Shown one piece after another: positions 23,952 through 31,676 of a stretch of 45,569 nt of DNA (positions are counted from its first letter, which is position 1; each line of letters opens with the position of its first letter). The notes beneath the pieces were generated by a model, which ran no database searches, had not been told where the DNA came from, and was given only the letters and a program-made list of their open reading frames with translations. The stretch lies in assembly GCA_947165675.1 (NCBI GenBank), contig CAMVBJ010000002.1:1-45569 (forward strand), in the 5' to 3' direction. The position numbers and the translations under genes were made by a program. Origin of the DNA: an uncultured Prevotellaceae bacterium. GTDB taxonomy: Bacteria > Bacteroidota > Bacteroidia > Bacteroidales > Muribaculaceae.

Positions 23952-24644
23952 ATGAAAAAGATCACTCACTGGATACGCAACATACTGATTTTCTTCTTCA
24001 CCTCGACCATTCTGGCTGTGGTGATATTGAAGTATATCCCGGTCTATATCACGCCGTTGATGCTCATCAGGTGTGTCGAGGCGGTGATTGATGGTGATAC
24101 CCCCGAGATCAATCATCACTGGGTGCCCCTGGAACGCATCAACCACAATCTGCCCCAGGCGGTGATGGCCAGCGAGGACAACCTGTTCTTGAAGCACAGC
24201 GGTTTTGACCTGGAACAGATCCAGAAGGCACAACTCGAGGCTCAGGAGGGGAAGCGTCAGCGTGGTGCCAGCACCATCAGCCAGCAGACGGCACGCAATG
24301 TGTTCCTGTGGCAGCACCGCTCCTGGTTGCGAAAGGGGCTTGAAGCTTATTTCACCTTCTTGATAGAGAAAATATGGGGCAAAGAGCGCATCATGGAAGT
24401 CTATCTCAATTCCATTGAGATGGGGCGATACATCTATGGCGCTGATGCGGTGTCACGCATCAACTTCGGCACCACGCCCGACAAGCTGACGCGCTCCCAA
24501 AGCGCCTACATTGCCGTCTCGCTGCCCAATCCCCGTGAGCGCGACAGCGGTCATCCGACGGCCAAGATGAAGAAGATGCATAACACCATCAAGAAGCGCA
24601 TGGGACAGATTGACCAGTTTCCCAAGGAAGTGTGTGCCCCGTAA
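23952..24644 (+). CDS. mtgA: Monofunctional peptidoglycan glycosyltransferase
   Basis: The 230-residue protein has one N-terminal membrane helix (about 8-27) and a GT51 domain: catalytic Glu75 in MASEDNLFLKHSGFD, RGASTISQQTARN (104-116) and KERIMEVYLNSIEMG. It polymerises lipid II into glycan strands and lacks a transpeptidase domain, which fits MtgA in length. It is 57 bases after the Fur gene on the same strand. Confidence 0.9.
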   Translation: MKKITHWIRNILIFFFTSTILAVVILKYIPVYITPLMLIRCVEAVIDGDTPEINHHWVPLERINHNLPQAVMASEDNLFLKHSGFDLEQIQKAQLEAQEGKRQRGASTISQQTARNVFLWQHRSWLRKGLEAYFTFLIEKIWGKERIMEVYLNSIEMGRYIYGADAVSRINFGTTPDKLTRSQSAYIAVSLPNPRERDSGHPTAKMKKMHNTIKKRMGQIDQFPKEVCAP

Positions 24645-24715
24645 TGCGGCGTCTGCGGTGTTCAATACCGTGTCACAATATCGAGCAGAAAAAATAAAAA
24701 AATAAAAATATTGAT

Positions 24716-25243
24716 ATGATGAGAAAATTCAGTTTGCTATTGATGGCGGTACTTGCAGCGGTGATGTTCACGGCCTGCGAGAGTGACCATGAGGTGATAG
24801 AGACCGACTGGACTACACTGGAAACGGTTGAGTTGCAGAAACATTACAACAAGTATATGGATGGTGACTGGGAGTACCAGCATGATGACAGCATCCATTT
24901 TATAGAGATATCCTACTCCTTTCACACCCAGGACAGCACCTTCTCGGGCTACTACAATGAGCTGATCAACACGTCTAATGACCCGGTTGAAAATCCTAAT
25001 TGGCAACTGCTGTGGCAAGGAGAGTTCTCGGGCAAGTGGGTGCTACTGCACAGTGTAGAGTTGGAACATAACTATATCTACATGAGTGACATGGATATTA
25101 GGAACGTTCATGGGGTGTTGGCCAACTATGAGGTGTTGTCTGGTCGTGTGCTGTTCTATGGTGCCAGCAAGAACACTTTACAGGTAACGACGCCATTGAC
25201 ATTCAAGCGCATTGACATGCACCATCCCGCACCCATGCGGTGA
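24716..25243 (+). CDS. Small hypothetical lipoprotein
   Basis: The 175-residue product has lipobox MFTAC (Cys21 counting from the first of two ATGs) followed by ESDHEVIETDW. The mature part is a compact beta-rich domain (DGDWEYQHDDSIHFIEISYS, GEFSGKWVLLHSVEL, LTFKRIDMHH) reminiscent of lipocalin-like calycin lipoproteins of Bacteroidales. No promoter is apparent in the 71-base gap after mtgA, so it may be the last gene of that run. Function unknown. Confidence 0.72.
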   Translation: MMRKFSLLLMAVLAAVMFTACESDHEVIETDWTTLETVELQKHYNKYMDGDWEYQHDDSIHFIEISYSFHTQDSTFSGYYNELINTSNDPVENPNWQLLWQGEFSGKWVLLHSVELEHNYIYMSDMDIRNVHGVLANYEVLSGRVLFYGASKNTLQVTTPLTFKRIDMHHPAPMR

Positions 25244-25280
25244 AATGGAATGAATGAAGATGATGGCTTGAGGAATGGGT

Positions 25281-25940
25281 TTATTCCTTGGGCATGAAGC
25301 GTGACGGGTCCTCCTTGTCCTCTTCTGGGACGGGAACGCTTGACTCGTTTTCAGGTTGCTGTGAGGGCGATGGGGCGGTGGTCTCTTTCCTGGGCTTGTA
25401 GGGCTTGTGCAGGTTGCTCTCCAGGCGGTTGAACTCCTTGCGTACATGGCGGCGGCCGTCCTCGAATGTGTCATCGACGGCACGCTCAATGGTCTCGTTG
25501 AACTTGAAGGGCAACATCGAGATGATGGCCGAGAGGAGGGACAGCCCAGTCAAGAGGTAGGCTAACTTATAGCCAATATCCAATCCGATGATTGAAAACC
25601 CTTCACCCAAGTCGTTATCAGGGGTTAATTCTGGTTCATGGCGCAGCATCACGTCATGGACACTGCCCGTGTCCTTAAAGAACCATAAGCCTAAAATGAT
25701 GAAGGCGATGCTCGCCAGTACCCACCAGCGGTTCTTCAGGCAATTGAACCCCACGGCACCAAACACAGCAATAAACGGCAGTAGCGCTATAAGCACGCTG
25801 CCTATCGAGAGTGCCTGGGAAACAGTGCCCGCTGTAAATCCCAAGCCAGTGACTGTACCATTAAAGGAGATGTCATAGAACGGCAGGAACACATAGCAGA
25901 TGAGCGCTAATACGAGCAGTATGTTGGTGATAGGTCTCAT
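25281..25940 (-). CDS. Four-helix membrane protein with acidic Pro-rich tail
   Basis: The 219-residue protein has hydrophobic helices at about 5-22, 42-64, 70-88 and 122-143, then a cytoplasmic helix (about 150-175) and a tail rich in Pro, Glu and Ser. It converges with the lipoprotein at 24716 with 37 bases between stops. No family is recognised. The 302-base region upstream (25941-26242) holds degenerate repeats and a long hairpin. Confidence 0.7.
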   Translation of the reverse strand: MRPITNILLVLALICYVFLPFYDISFNGTVTGLGFTAGTVSQALSIGSVLIALLPFIAVFGAVGFNCLKNRWWVLASIAFIILGLWFFKDTGSVHDVMLRHEPELTPDNDLGEGFSIIGLDIGYKLAYLLTGLSLLSAIISMLPFKFNETIERAVDDTFEDGRRHVRKEFNRLESNLHKPYKPRKETTAPSPSQQPENESSVPVPEEDKEDPSRFMPKE

Positions 25941-26080
25941 ATATTTCAGTAGTTAAAGACGCTACAAGTGAGCGCAAAGACCTGCGAATTTACAAACAAA
26001 TGGTGAAAACCATGTCAAATGCAACCAACTTTTACACTTATTTAGCTTTGTTAGCAGCCGTGAGGCGGTCCCGCTTTTAG

Positions 26081-26140
26081 GGGCTTAGCGTGATGCAACT
26101 GTTCAGTTCATCGAGTCTCACGAAAAGTCGCTAAGTTATT
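26081..26140. repeat. Degenerate intergenic repeat of the CTTAGCG family
   Basis: GGGCTTAGCGTGA (26081-26093) and, after 22 bases, TCTCACGAAAAGTCGCTAAG (26116-26135) are opposite-facing fragments of the same element found intact at 42913-43083. It lies in the 25941-26242 gap, next to the hairpin at 26137-26174. Confidence 0.5.
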
Positions 26141-26174
26141 ATTTTAGGGAACGATGTCGTTGCCTAAAATAATA
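26137..26174. terminator. Long perfect hairpin downstream of rnc
   Basis: The arms TATTATTTTAGG (26137-26148) and CCTAAAATAATA (26163-26174) are exactly complementary, and the inner AACG/CGTT also pairs around ATGT with a single G-G mismatch. The structure lies 69 bases after the rnc stop, so it is a candidate terminator of the acpP-fabF-rnc operon. It lacks a long U-tract, and a mobile-element end is also possible. Confidence 0.5.
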
Positions 26175-26242
26175 CTAAACGGCTGATTGTCAGGCGCTGT
26201 CTGTTTTTTGCTAAATACTTGTGCGGAAAACAAGAGGGGCTG

Positions 26243-27016
26243 TCAGTTGATGGCTGTTGACAGCACTTGCTCGCAGAATTGCTGATCTTGCTGGAGGCGT
26301 TCGAGGGCTTTCTTGGATGCGCTCTGGTGGGACTCCTTCTTGCTATAGCCGATAGCGTCGCTGGCATAGATGCCGCCCAGGATGACTGCGGTGCGGAAGA
26401 CAGGATTCTTGTCCTTGTCGGCATAGCTGTCAACGAGTTCAAACTCTATCGAGACCCTGTACTTCTGGGTCCACTCGATGAGGCGTGACTTGAAGTTCTG
26501 TTCGGTCTTGACCAGATCGTTGAGGTCAAAGTGCTTTTTAATCAATCGGTTGATGATGAATTTGCGGCATCGCTTGTAACCCTGGTCCAGATAGACAGCG
26601 CCCACGAGGGCTTCGAGAGCGTTGCCACAGATGTAGCTGTTGTGGGAACTGGTGTGATTCAAGGCATGCACGTGTGTGTCAAGGTGTAACGAGTTGCCGA
26701 TGCGGTTCAGGCTCTCGCGTTGGACAATCTTGGCACGGGTTGAGGTTAGGAATCCCTCGTGCTTGTTGGGGAAAGTAGTGTAGAGGAAATCGGCTACCAC
26801 GTTATCAAGCACGGCATCGCCAAGGAATTCCAGCCGCTCGTTGTTAGTCCAGTGACCGTCTTTCTGCTTGACAGGCTTGGAGCGGTGCACCATGGCCAGT
26901 TGGTAATACTTGATGTTGTTAGGATAGTAGCCGGTAATGCGGTGAATAAAAACATAAAGCTCCTTATCCTTAATGAAAAGGAGCTTTATGATTGATATGA
27001 CGTTGCTGACAAGCAT
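26243..27016 (-). CDS. rnc: Ribonuclease III
   Basis: The 257-residue endonuclease cleaves double-stranded RNA in rRNA processing and mRNA turnover. It has the signature NERLEFLGDAVL (59-70), a second catalytic segment GNALEALVGAVYLDQGY (131-147) in which Glu135 is kept and Asn132 stands where E. coli has Asp, and a C-terminal double-stranded-RNA-binding domain (about 185-250). The Asn is common in Bacteroidetes homologues as far as recalled. It is 23 bases after fabF, the last gene of the acpP-fabF-rnc run. Confidence 0.93.
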   Translation of the reverse strand: MLVSNVISIIKLLFIKDKELYVFIHRITGYYPNNIKYYQLAMVHRSKPVKQKDGHWTNNERLEFLGDAVLDNVVADFLYTTFPNKHEGFLTSTRAKIVQRESLNRIGNSLHLDTHVHALNHTSSHNSYICGNALEALVGAVYLDQGYKRCRKFIINRLIKKHFDLNDLVKTEQNFKSRLIEWTQKYRVSIEFELVDSYADKDKNPVFRTAVILGGIYASDAIGYSKKESHQSASKKALERLQQDQQFCEQVLSTAIN

Positions 27017-27039
27017 CGTTTATCTATATCCCAGTGGAT

Positions 27040-28323
27040 TTATTTCTGGTACTTCTTAACGATGATGCTCGCATTGTGTCCGCCGAAACCAAACGTGTTG
27101 GAAAGTGCAATATTAACTGTTCGCTTCTGAGCCTTGTTAAAGGTGAAGTTCATGTTGTAGTCGATGTTCTCGTCCTCGTCGCCATCAGCATGATTGATGG
27201 TGGGGGGGACGATGTCGTCGCGACAAGCCAGCAGGCAGAATACTGCTTCCATAGCGCCAGTGGCGCCGAGCATGTGGCCCGTCATCGACTTGGTGCTACT
27301 CACGTTGAGTTTGTAAGCATGCTCACCGAATACATCCTTCACAGCTTGAGCCTCGCTGAGGTCACCCACGGGAGTGGAGGTGCCATGAGCGTTGACATAG
27401 TCAACATCCTCGGCCTTGATGCCGGCGTCCTCGATGGCGCGCTGCATCACGAGCTTGGCGCCCAGACCCTGGGGATGGCTGGCAGTGATGTGATAGGCGT
27501 CGGCACTCATGCCGCCACCGATAACTTCGCCATAGATCTTAGCTCCACGTGCCAGTGCGTGCTCAAGTTCCTCAAACACGAGGCACACACCGCCTTCGCC
27601 CATGACGAATCCGTCTCGTGAAGCGCTGAAGGGGCGTGAAGCACCCTCGGGATCGTCGTTGCGCAGGGAGATGGCTTTCATGGCATTGAAGCCACCCACA
27701 CCAGCGGGGAACAAGGGAGCCTCGCTACCACCAGTGACGATAGCCTTGGCCTTGCCCAAGCGGATGTAATTGAAAGCGTCGATCAGTGCGTTGGTCGAAG
27801 TGGCACAAGCCGAAACAACACCGAAGTTGGGACCGCGGAAGCCGTACTTAATCGAAATCTGACCGGCAGCAATGTCGGCAATCATTGTCGGGATAAAGAA
27901 CGGGCTGTACATGGGACCACGGTCCTCATGCTTTGCGTAGTCACCAGCTTGATCTTCAAACGTGTGCAGACCACCAATACCTGAAGCGAAAATCACGCCC
28001 ACCTCATCGCGGTCGATGCCGTCAGCAAGGAGGTTGGCATCCTCAACGGCTTGCTTGGCGCAGGCGAGCGCGTACTGGGTGTACAGGTCGTTGCGCTTGA
28101 AGTCCTTGAGTTCGCGGCGGTCGTTGGGGTCGGTCACATAATTCAGTGGATCAAAGCCCTTGACTTCACAAGCAAACTTGGTCTTGAACAGTGTGGTGTC
28201 AAAATGAGTAATAGGTCCTGCACCGCTCACCCCTTTAAGGGCGTTGGACCAAGTGGTCTCAACGTCCATTCCCAAGGGAGTGATGGCACCCAGACCCGTT
28301 ACCACAACTCTCTTTAATTCCAT
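27040..28323 (-). CDS. fabF: 3-oxoacyl-[ACP] synthase II
   Basis: The 427-residue condensing enzyme carries the Cys-His-His triad: Cys173 in VVSACATSTNAL, His313 in NAHGTSTPVGD and His350 in KSMTGHMLGATGA. It elongates acyl-ACP with malonyl-ACP in type II fatty acid synthesis. Full length; start VVVTGLGAITPLG is standard. It lies 18 bases after acpP and precedes rnc, a common Bacteroidales order. Confidence 0.95.
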   Translation of the reverse strand: MELKRVVVTGLGAITPLGMDVETTWSNALKGVSGAGPITHFDTTLFKTKFACEVKGFDPLNYVTDPNDRRELKDFKRNDLYTQYALACAKQAVEDANLLADGIDRDEVGVIFASGIGGLHTFEDQAGDYAKHEDRGPMYSPFFIPTMIADIAAGQISIKYGFRGPNFGVVSACATSTNALIDAFNYIRLGKAKAIVTGGSEAPLFPAGVGGFNAMKAISLRNDDPEGASRPFSASRDGFVMGEGGVCLVFEELEHALARGAKIYGEVIGGGMSADAYHITASHPQGLGAKLVMQRAIEDAGIKAEDVDYVNAHGTSTPVGDLSEAQAVKDVFGEHAYKLNVSSTKSMTGHMLGATGAMEAVFCLLACRDDIVPPTINHADGDEDENIDYNMNFTFNKAQKRTVNIALSNTFGFGGHNASIIVKKYQK

Positions 28324-28341
28324 GTGGTAGGATAAAGAAAT

Positions 28342-28584
28342 TTATTCAGCGGCCTTAGCTTCTTCGATGAACTTGATGGCGTCGCCTACGTTTTGGATGG
28401 TCTCAGATTTGTCATCGGGGATCTTGATGTCGAACTGCTTCTCAAATTCCATGATCAGCTCGACGGTATCAAGGCTATCAGCACCCAGATCCTGGCTAAA
28501 AGTAGCCTCGGGAGTCACCTCAGACTCGCTAACACCTAACTTGTCAACGATAATTTGTTTTACTCTTTCTTCAATTTCTGACAT
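28342..28584 (-). CDS. acpP: Acyl carrier protein
   Basis: The 80-residue acidic protein has the phosphopantetheine attachment Ser37 in [12 protein letters not shown] and a typical four-helix ACP plan. It carries growing acyl chains for fabF and other lipid enzymes. First gene of the acpP-fabF-rnc operon. Confidence 0.95.
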   Translation of the reverse strand: MSEIEERVKQIIVDKLGVSESEVTPEATFSQDLGADSLDTVELIMEFEKQFDIKIPDDKSETIQNVGDAIKFIEEAKAAE

Positions 28585-28640
28585 AGTCGTAAATTTTAAA
28601 ATAGTTATTGTTAAAATGTATGTTCACAATTTTGAGACTG

Positions 28641-28648
28641 CAAAGGAA
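28641..28648 (-). promoter_or_regulatory. -7 box for the acpP operon
   Basis: TTCCTTTG followed by CAG on the minus strand matches TAnnTTTG at seven of eight positions and would give a leader of about 50 bases. No convincing -33 TTTG at the standard distance. The remainder of the gap to rnz (to 28826) is AT-rich with nothing else recognised. Confidence 0.45.
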
Positions 28649-28826
28649 ATACAAATTCTTCAAACAATAAAGAAAAATTTACTTAAATTGAACCCTATTG
28701 GGGATTTTTAGCCTTTATGTTGGTGAATCACAATGATTTTAAACAAATTTTCAAACTTTTTACTTTGACCATCTGTTAAAAAGTGTAATAATTTAAAGAT
28801 ATGGCCAATCGGGCGATCTGATAAGG

Positions 28827-29747
28827 TTATGGGTCGTTTAGGTCGATAGTAAGGCCCTCGTTGGCAAGGCGAGTGGCAGGGAAAATGGAGCGCGCCTCTT
28901 CAAGTAAAGGGGCTTCGTCGAGGTAGCGTTTGGAAAAGTGTCCGATGATCAGTTGGCGGACGCAGGCTTCATGGGCGACTGTAGCGGCTTCGAGGGCCGT
29001 GCTGTGGTAGCGCTTGTGAGCCTTGACGCGCAGGCTGTCGTCGTAGGTGGCCTCGTGGTACAGCCAGTCAACGCCCTCGACATTCTTGATGACACGGCGA
29101 GAGTATTTGGTGTCACTGCAATATGCGTAGCTGATGGCGGCATCGGCTGGTGTGGTGAGCTGCTCGTTAGGGATAATGATACCGTCCTCGGTTGTCCAGT
29201 CATTGCCTTGCCGTAATGAATTCATGGCGTAGTGAGGCACGCCCAGTCGCTTCACCTCGTCGCCGATGATGTGCCGCAGCTTGGGTTTCTCCTGGAACAG
29301 GAATCCCACCGAAGGCACGCGGTGTACCAGGGGAAAGGTCGTTACCGTCATGGCATCGTCCTCGTGGATGATGCGTTTGTGGGTGTCGATGATGTTGAAC
29401 TTGATCTCAAATGGGCGCTCGCGGCAGAAGTAGTCAAACATCTGTCCGAACAGGTCCGCTCCGTCCTTAAAGGTGTGGATGGTGAGCGAACTCGTGCGGT
29501 TCAATAGTGCCATTGTCGATACCAGTCCTGGCAGGCCGAAGCAGTGGTCCCCGTGCAGGTGGCTGATGAAAATGTGGTTGAGGCGCATCAATTTCAGTCC
29601 CATCTTGCGAACTGCCAGCTGTGCCCCTTCGCCACAGTCAATCATCATCAGGTTGTCACGCACGTTAAGCACCTGACATGATGGCTGGTGGCGCGGCGTC
29701 ATCGTCGCGCTTCCGCATCCCAGTATGTTCAACTCGAGTCGTGTCAT
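28827..29747 (-). CDS. rnz: Ribonuclease Z
   Basis: The 306-residue metallo-beta-lactamase-fold nuclease matures tRNA 3' ends. It shows LNILGCGSATMTPRHQPSCQ, the zinc-binding HLHGDH (63-68), and C-terminal HEATYDDS and IIGHFSKRY segments with further metal ligands, as in ElaC/RNase Z. Full length. A TAACTTTG box lies only ten bases before its ATG and a predicted small RNA lies just upstream. Confidence 0.94.
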   Translation of the reverse strand: MTRLELNILGCGSATMTPRHQPSCQVLNVRDNLMMIDCGEGAQLAVRKMGLKLMRLNHIFISHLHGDHCFGLPGLVSTMALLNRTSSLTIHTFKDGADLFGQMFDYFCRERPFEIKFNIIDTHKRIIHEDDAMTVTTFPLVHRVPSVGFLFQEKPKLRHIIGDEVKRLGVPHYAMNSLRQGNDWTTEDGIIIPNEQLTTPADAAISYAYCSDTKYSRRVIKNVEGVDWLYHEATYDDSLRVKAHKRYHSTALEAATVAHEACVRQLIIGHFSKRYLDEAPLLEEARSIFPATRLANEGLTIDLNDP

Positions 29748-29757
29748 TCTTGAGCTG

Positions 29758-29765
29758 CAAAGTTA
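29758..29765 (-). promoter_or_regulatory. -7 box close to the rnz start
   Basis: TAACTTTG then CAG on the minus strand, with a TTTG 23 bases upstream (29789-29792), slightly longer than usual spacing. The start would be within about five bases of the ATG, so rnz may have a very short leader. Confidence 0.5.
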
Positions 29766-29789
29766 ATGATTTTTCTGGCACAGTGATAC

Positions 29790-29859
29790 AAAAAAATGTA
29801 CGCATGTTTCACAACACACGTACACTTTAAACCTTAAAAATCTAATCCTATGAAAAAAC
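29790..29859 (-). ncRNA. Predicted ~70-nt terminated small RNA or attenuator
   Basis: On the minus strand a near-ideal promoter (TTTG 29894-29897, 20 bases, TACCTTTG 29866-29873) predicts a start near 29859. About 35 bases downstream lies an intrinsic terminator: arms 29813-29824 and 29797-29808 pair over 12 bp with two G-U pairs around a 4-base loop, followed by seven U (29796-29790). The only in-frame content is negligible. It is either a stand-alone small RNA or a leader that terminates before rnz. Together with the rnz promoter and the hairpin at 30057 it accounts for most of the 29748-30134 gap. Confidence 0.45.
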
Positions 29860-29865
29860 TTGGTG

Positions 29866-29897
29866 CAAAGGTAGGCTTAATCAACACTTCGCACAAA
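29866..29897 (-). promoter_or_regulatory. Promoter of the predicted small RNA
   Basis: TTTG, exactly 20 bases, TACCTTTG followed by CACC on the minus strand: one of the best promoter matches in the window, with no protein gene directly behind it before a terminator. Confidence 0.6.
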
Positions 29898-30056
29898 TTT
29901 TCAATTCTAATAAATCTAAAATATGATTGAAAAATTGTTAAATTGACGCCCTATGAATTTTAGTAGTTCTAATTAGGACAGAAAAGAGGTGATTTTGGCA
30001 ACTCGGGGCTACCTGATTTCGGGAGACTTTTCTAATGAGAATGCTACAGTCAATTG

Positions 30057-30092
30057 TCAAGGAGCGGACAGCTCTTGCCATCCGCTCCTTGA
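30057..30092. terminator. 12-bp hairpin downstream of the Gly/His-rich protein gene
   Basis: TCAAGGAGCGGA (30057-30068) pairs perfectly with TCCGCTCCTTGA (30081-30092) across a 12-base loop, 42 bases after the stop codon at 30135. No clear U-tract follows on the minus strand, so it may be a terminator or a stabilising 3' structure. Confidence 0.5.
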
Positions 30093-30134
30093 AATCAAAG
30101 TTATCGTGTGTGTGAAAAAATCTTGCGTATATGA

Positions 30135-31505
30135 TCAGTAGCCAATCGACATGGTCGTGTAGTAGTCGCCGTAGCTGTTGTTCATCGTCAGGGTCACATA
30201 TCCGGTGCTGTTGCCGCCGTACCAGCTGATGGTCATGCCGTCGCGATAAACAGGAGGACCGTAGATGCGTGACAGGCTGCGGTAAACCCTATCATAGCGG
30301 GATGTGTCATAGAAGTTGCTGTGATAGATGAACTGGGCGTTGACGAGTCGGTTGTAGTCATAGTTGAGCATCACGTCGGGCCAGTAGAGGTTGAGCATCG
30401 GGACATCCCTCAGGTAGATGATGCCGTCGGCATACCCATCGATGAAGTAACCGTTGTAGTACAGGTGGTCGAGCGAGGCCTCATAGAGGGTGCCGAATAC
30501 CAGACCCAGGATACGGTCGATTACAGGAGCTCCGGCGTAGGGGTGCCAACCGGCGGGAATCACGGGGCGGTACCATACCATGGGAGCGGGACGATGAACG
30601 CGTGTGGGAGGAGGACATGCACGGCTCCAGCTGTGGTGTGCATAGTTCCAGCTGAACTGATCGCGGTAGTGGTGTCCGTTGTAGTCATAGCGATGGTGGT
30701 GGTCGTAGCCATGGTTGCCACCAAACTTGCCGTGGTCATCGCCATGATGTCCGTCTCCACCGGGGCGGCCGTTATTGCCGTGACCGTGGCCGTTGTTTCC
30801 ATGACGGTCATTGTCAAAGTTGCCGCGACCGTCATTGCCGTTTCCGCCCTTGTGTCCCTTGTTGTCGCCACCAGGCCTGTCGTTGCCATTGTTGCCGCCG
30901 GGGCGACCGTTGCCCCCCTTGTTGTCGCCACGAGAATTCATGGTGGCAGAGGGAGTGGTGCTGCGGGTGACCGTTGAGGCATCACGACTGGTAACGTGTG
31001 AACCGCTGGCGCTGCGAGTAGTGATTGTTGAGCCTGTTCTGCCCTTGTTGTCGCTACCGTTGCCAACCGTAGTGTTGCCAGGGCGGCTGGTGGCAATATT
31101 ACCAGTCCTGGAGCCACTGCTGCGGGTCACAGTGCCGTTAGGGCGAGTGCTGGTATTGCCCGTGCGGGTGCCACTGCTGCGGGTCACAGTGCCGTTAGGA
31201 CGGGTGGCCGTGCTTGGATTGCTGCGATTCACTTGAGGCGATGCCGTGGTGGCTCTTGTCGTCTTGTGCTCGCTGGGACGCGACACCTGGGGCGTTGCCG
31301 AGCTGCTACGGGGAGCGCTTGTGGCGCGGCTCACCTGTGGAGCTGCGGTGTTGCTTGAGCGTGAGACAGCTGCCGACTGGCTTCTGCTGGCGGTGCTGCC
31401 TCCCTGTGAACGACTGCGGCCCTGGGCCGAGGCGTCGGATGCACCGATGATCAGGCATCCCATGAGCGCAAAGCTCATCATCATTTTAGTAACAGAAGTT
31501 TTCAT
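30135..31505 (-). CDS. Secreted low-complexity protein rich in Ser/Arg and Gly/His/Asn
   Basis: The 456-residue product has a signal peptide (about 1-27), a Ser/Arg/Thr-rich region (about 28-190) with a 19-residue tandem repeat starting RPNGTVTRSSG, a Gly/Asn/Asp/His-rich segment (about 190-275: HGHGNNGRPGGDGHHGDDHG), and a folded aromatic-rich C-terminal part (about 290-456: YYNGYFIDGYADGIIYLRD, GDYYTTMSIGY). The repeats are visible in DNA as a 57-base period near 31113 and 31170. The basic region might bind polyanions and the His-rich segment metals; both are inference. No known family. Confidence 0.78.
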   Translation of the reverse strand: MKTSVTKMMMSFALMGCLIIGASDASAQGRSRSQGGSTASRSQSAAVSRSSNTAAPQVSRATSAPRSSSATPQVSRPSEHKTTRATTASPQVNRSNPSTATRPNGTVTRSSGTRTGNTSTRPNGTVTRSSGSRTGNIATSRPGNTTVGNGSDNKGRTGSTITTRSASGSHVTSRDASTVTRSTTPSATMNSRGDNKGGNGRPGGNNGNDRPGGDNKGHKGGNGNDGRGNFDNDRHGNNGHGHGNNGRPGGDGHHGDDHGKFGGNHGYDHHHRYDYNGHHYRDQFSWNYAHHSWSRACPPPTRVHRPAPMVWYRPVIPAGWHPYAGAPVIDRILGLVFGTLYEASLDHLYYNGYFIDGYADGIIYLRDVPMLNLYWPDVMLNYDYNRLVNAQFIYHSNFYDTSRYDRVYRSLSRIYGPPVYRDGMTISWYGGNSTGYVTLTMNNSYGDYYTTMSIGY

Positions 31506-31607
31506 AATCGTGTTGTTTTATAGTGTTCAACAAGTGATATAAATTCGTTTCGTTTGTCTTTTAGACTGCAAGTTTGTCGCCAAGTTTAACCCCTGAAAAC
31601 AGTAAGA

Positions 31608-31645
31608 GGCCGCATTTCTGCCTTTCTGGGCATAATCATGCGACC
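31608..31645 (-). terminator. Possible terminator after queA
   Basis: GGCCGCAT (31608-31615) and ATGCGACC (31638-31645) form an 8-bp stem with one G-U pair around a 22-base loop, 32 bases after the queA stop. The following tract is only moderately U-rich, so confidence is low. Confidence 0.35.
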
Positions 31646-31676
31646 AATCACCATTTTTTATAGATGAATCAGACGA

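Noticed and set aside
26243-27016. Defective RNase III because Asn replaces a catalytic Asp at residue 132
   Set aside because: The GNALEA form is recalled as normal in Bacteroidetes RNase III; the remaining catalytic residues are intact.
27034-27621. 195-codon open frame opposite fabF
   Set aside because: Antisense to a clearly intact fabF; no recognisable protein features.
29850-29930. Short plus-strand frame starting ATGAAAAAACTTGG
   Set aside because: Only 26 codons with no support; the same DNA is better explained as a minus-strand promoter and leader of a small RNA.
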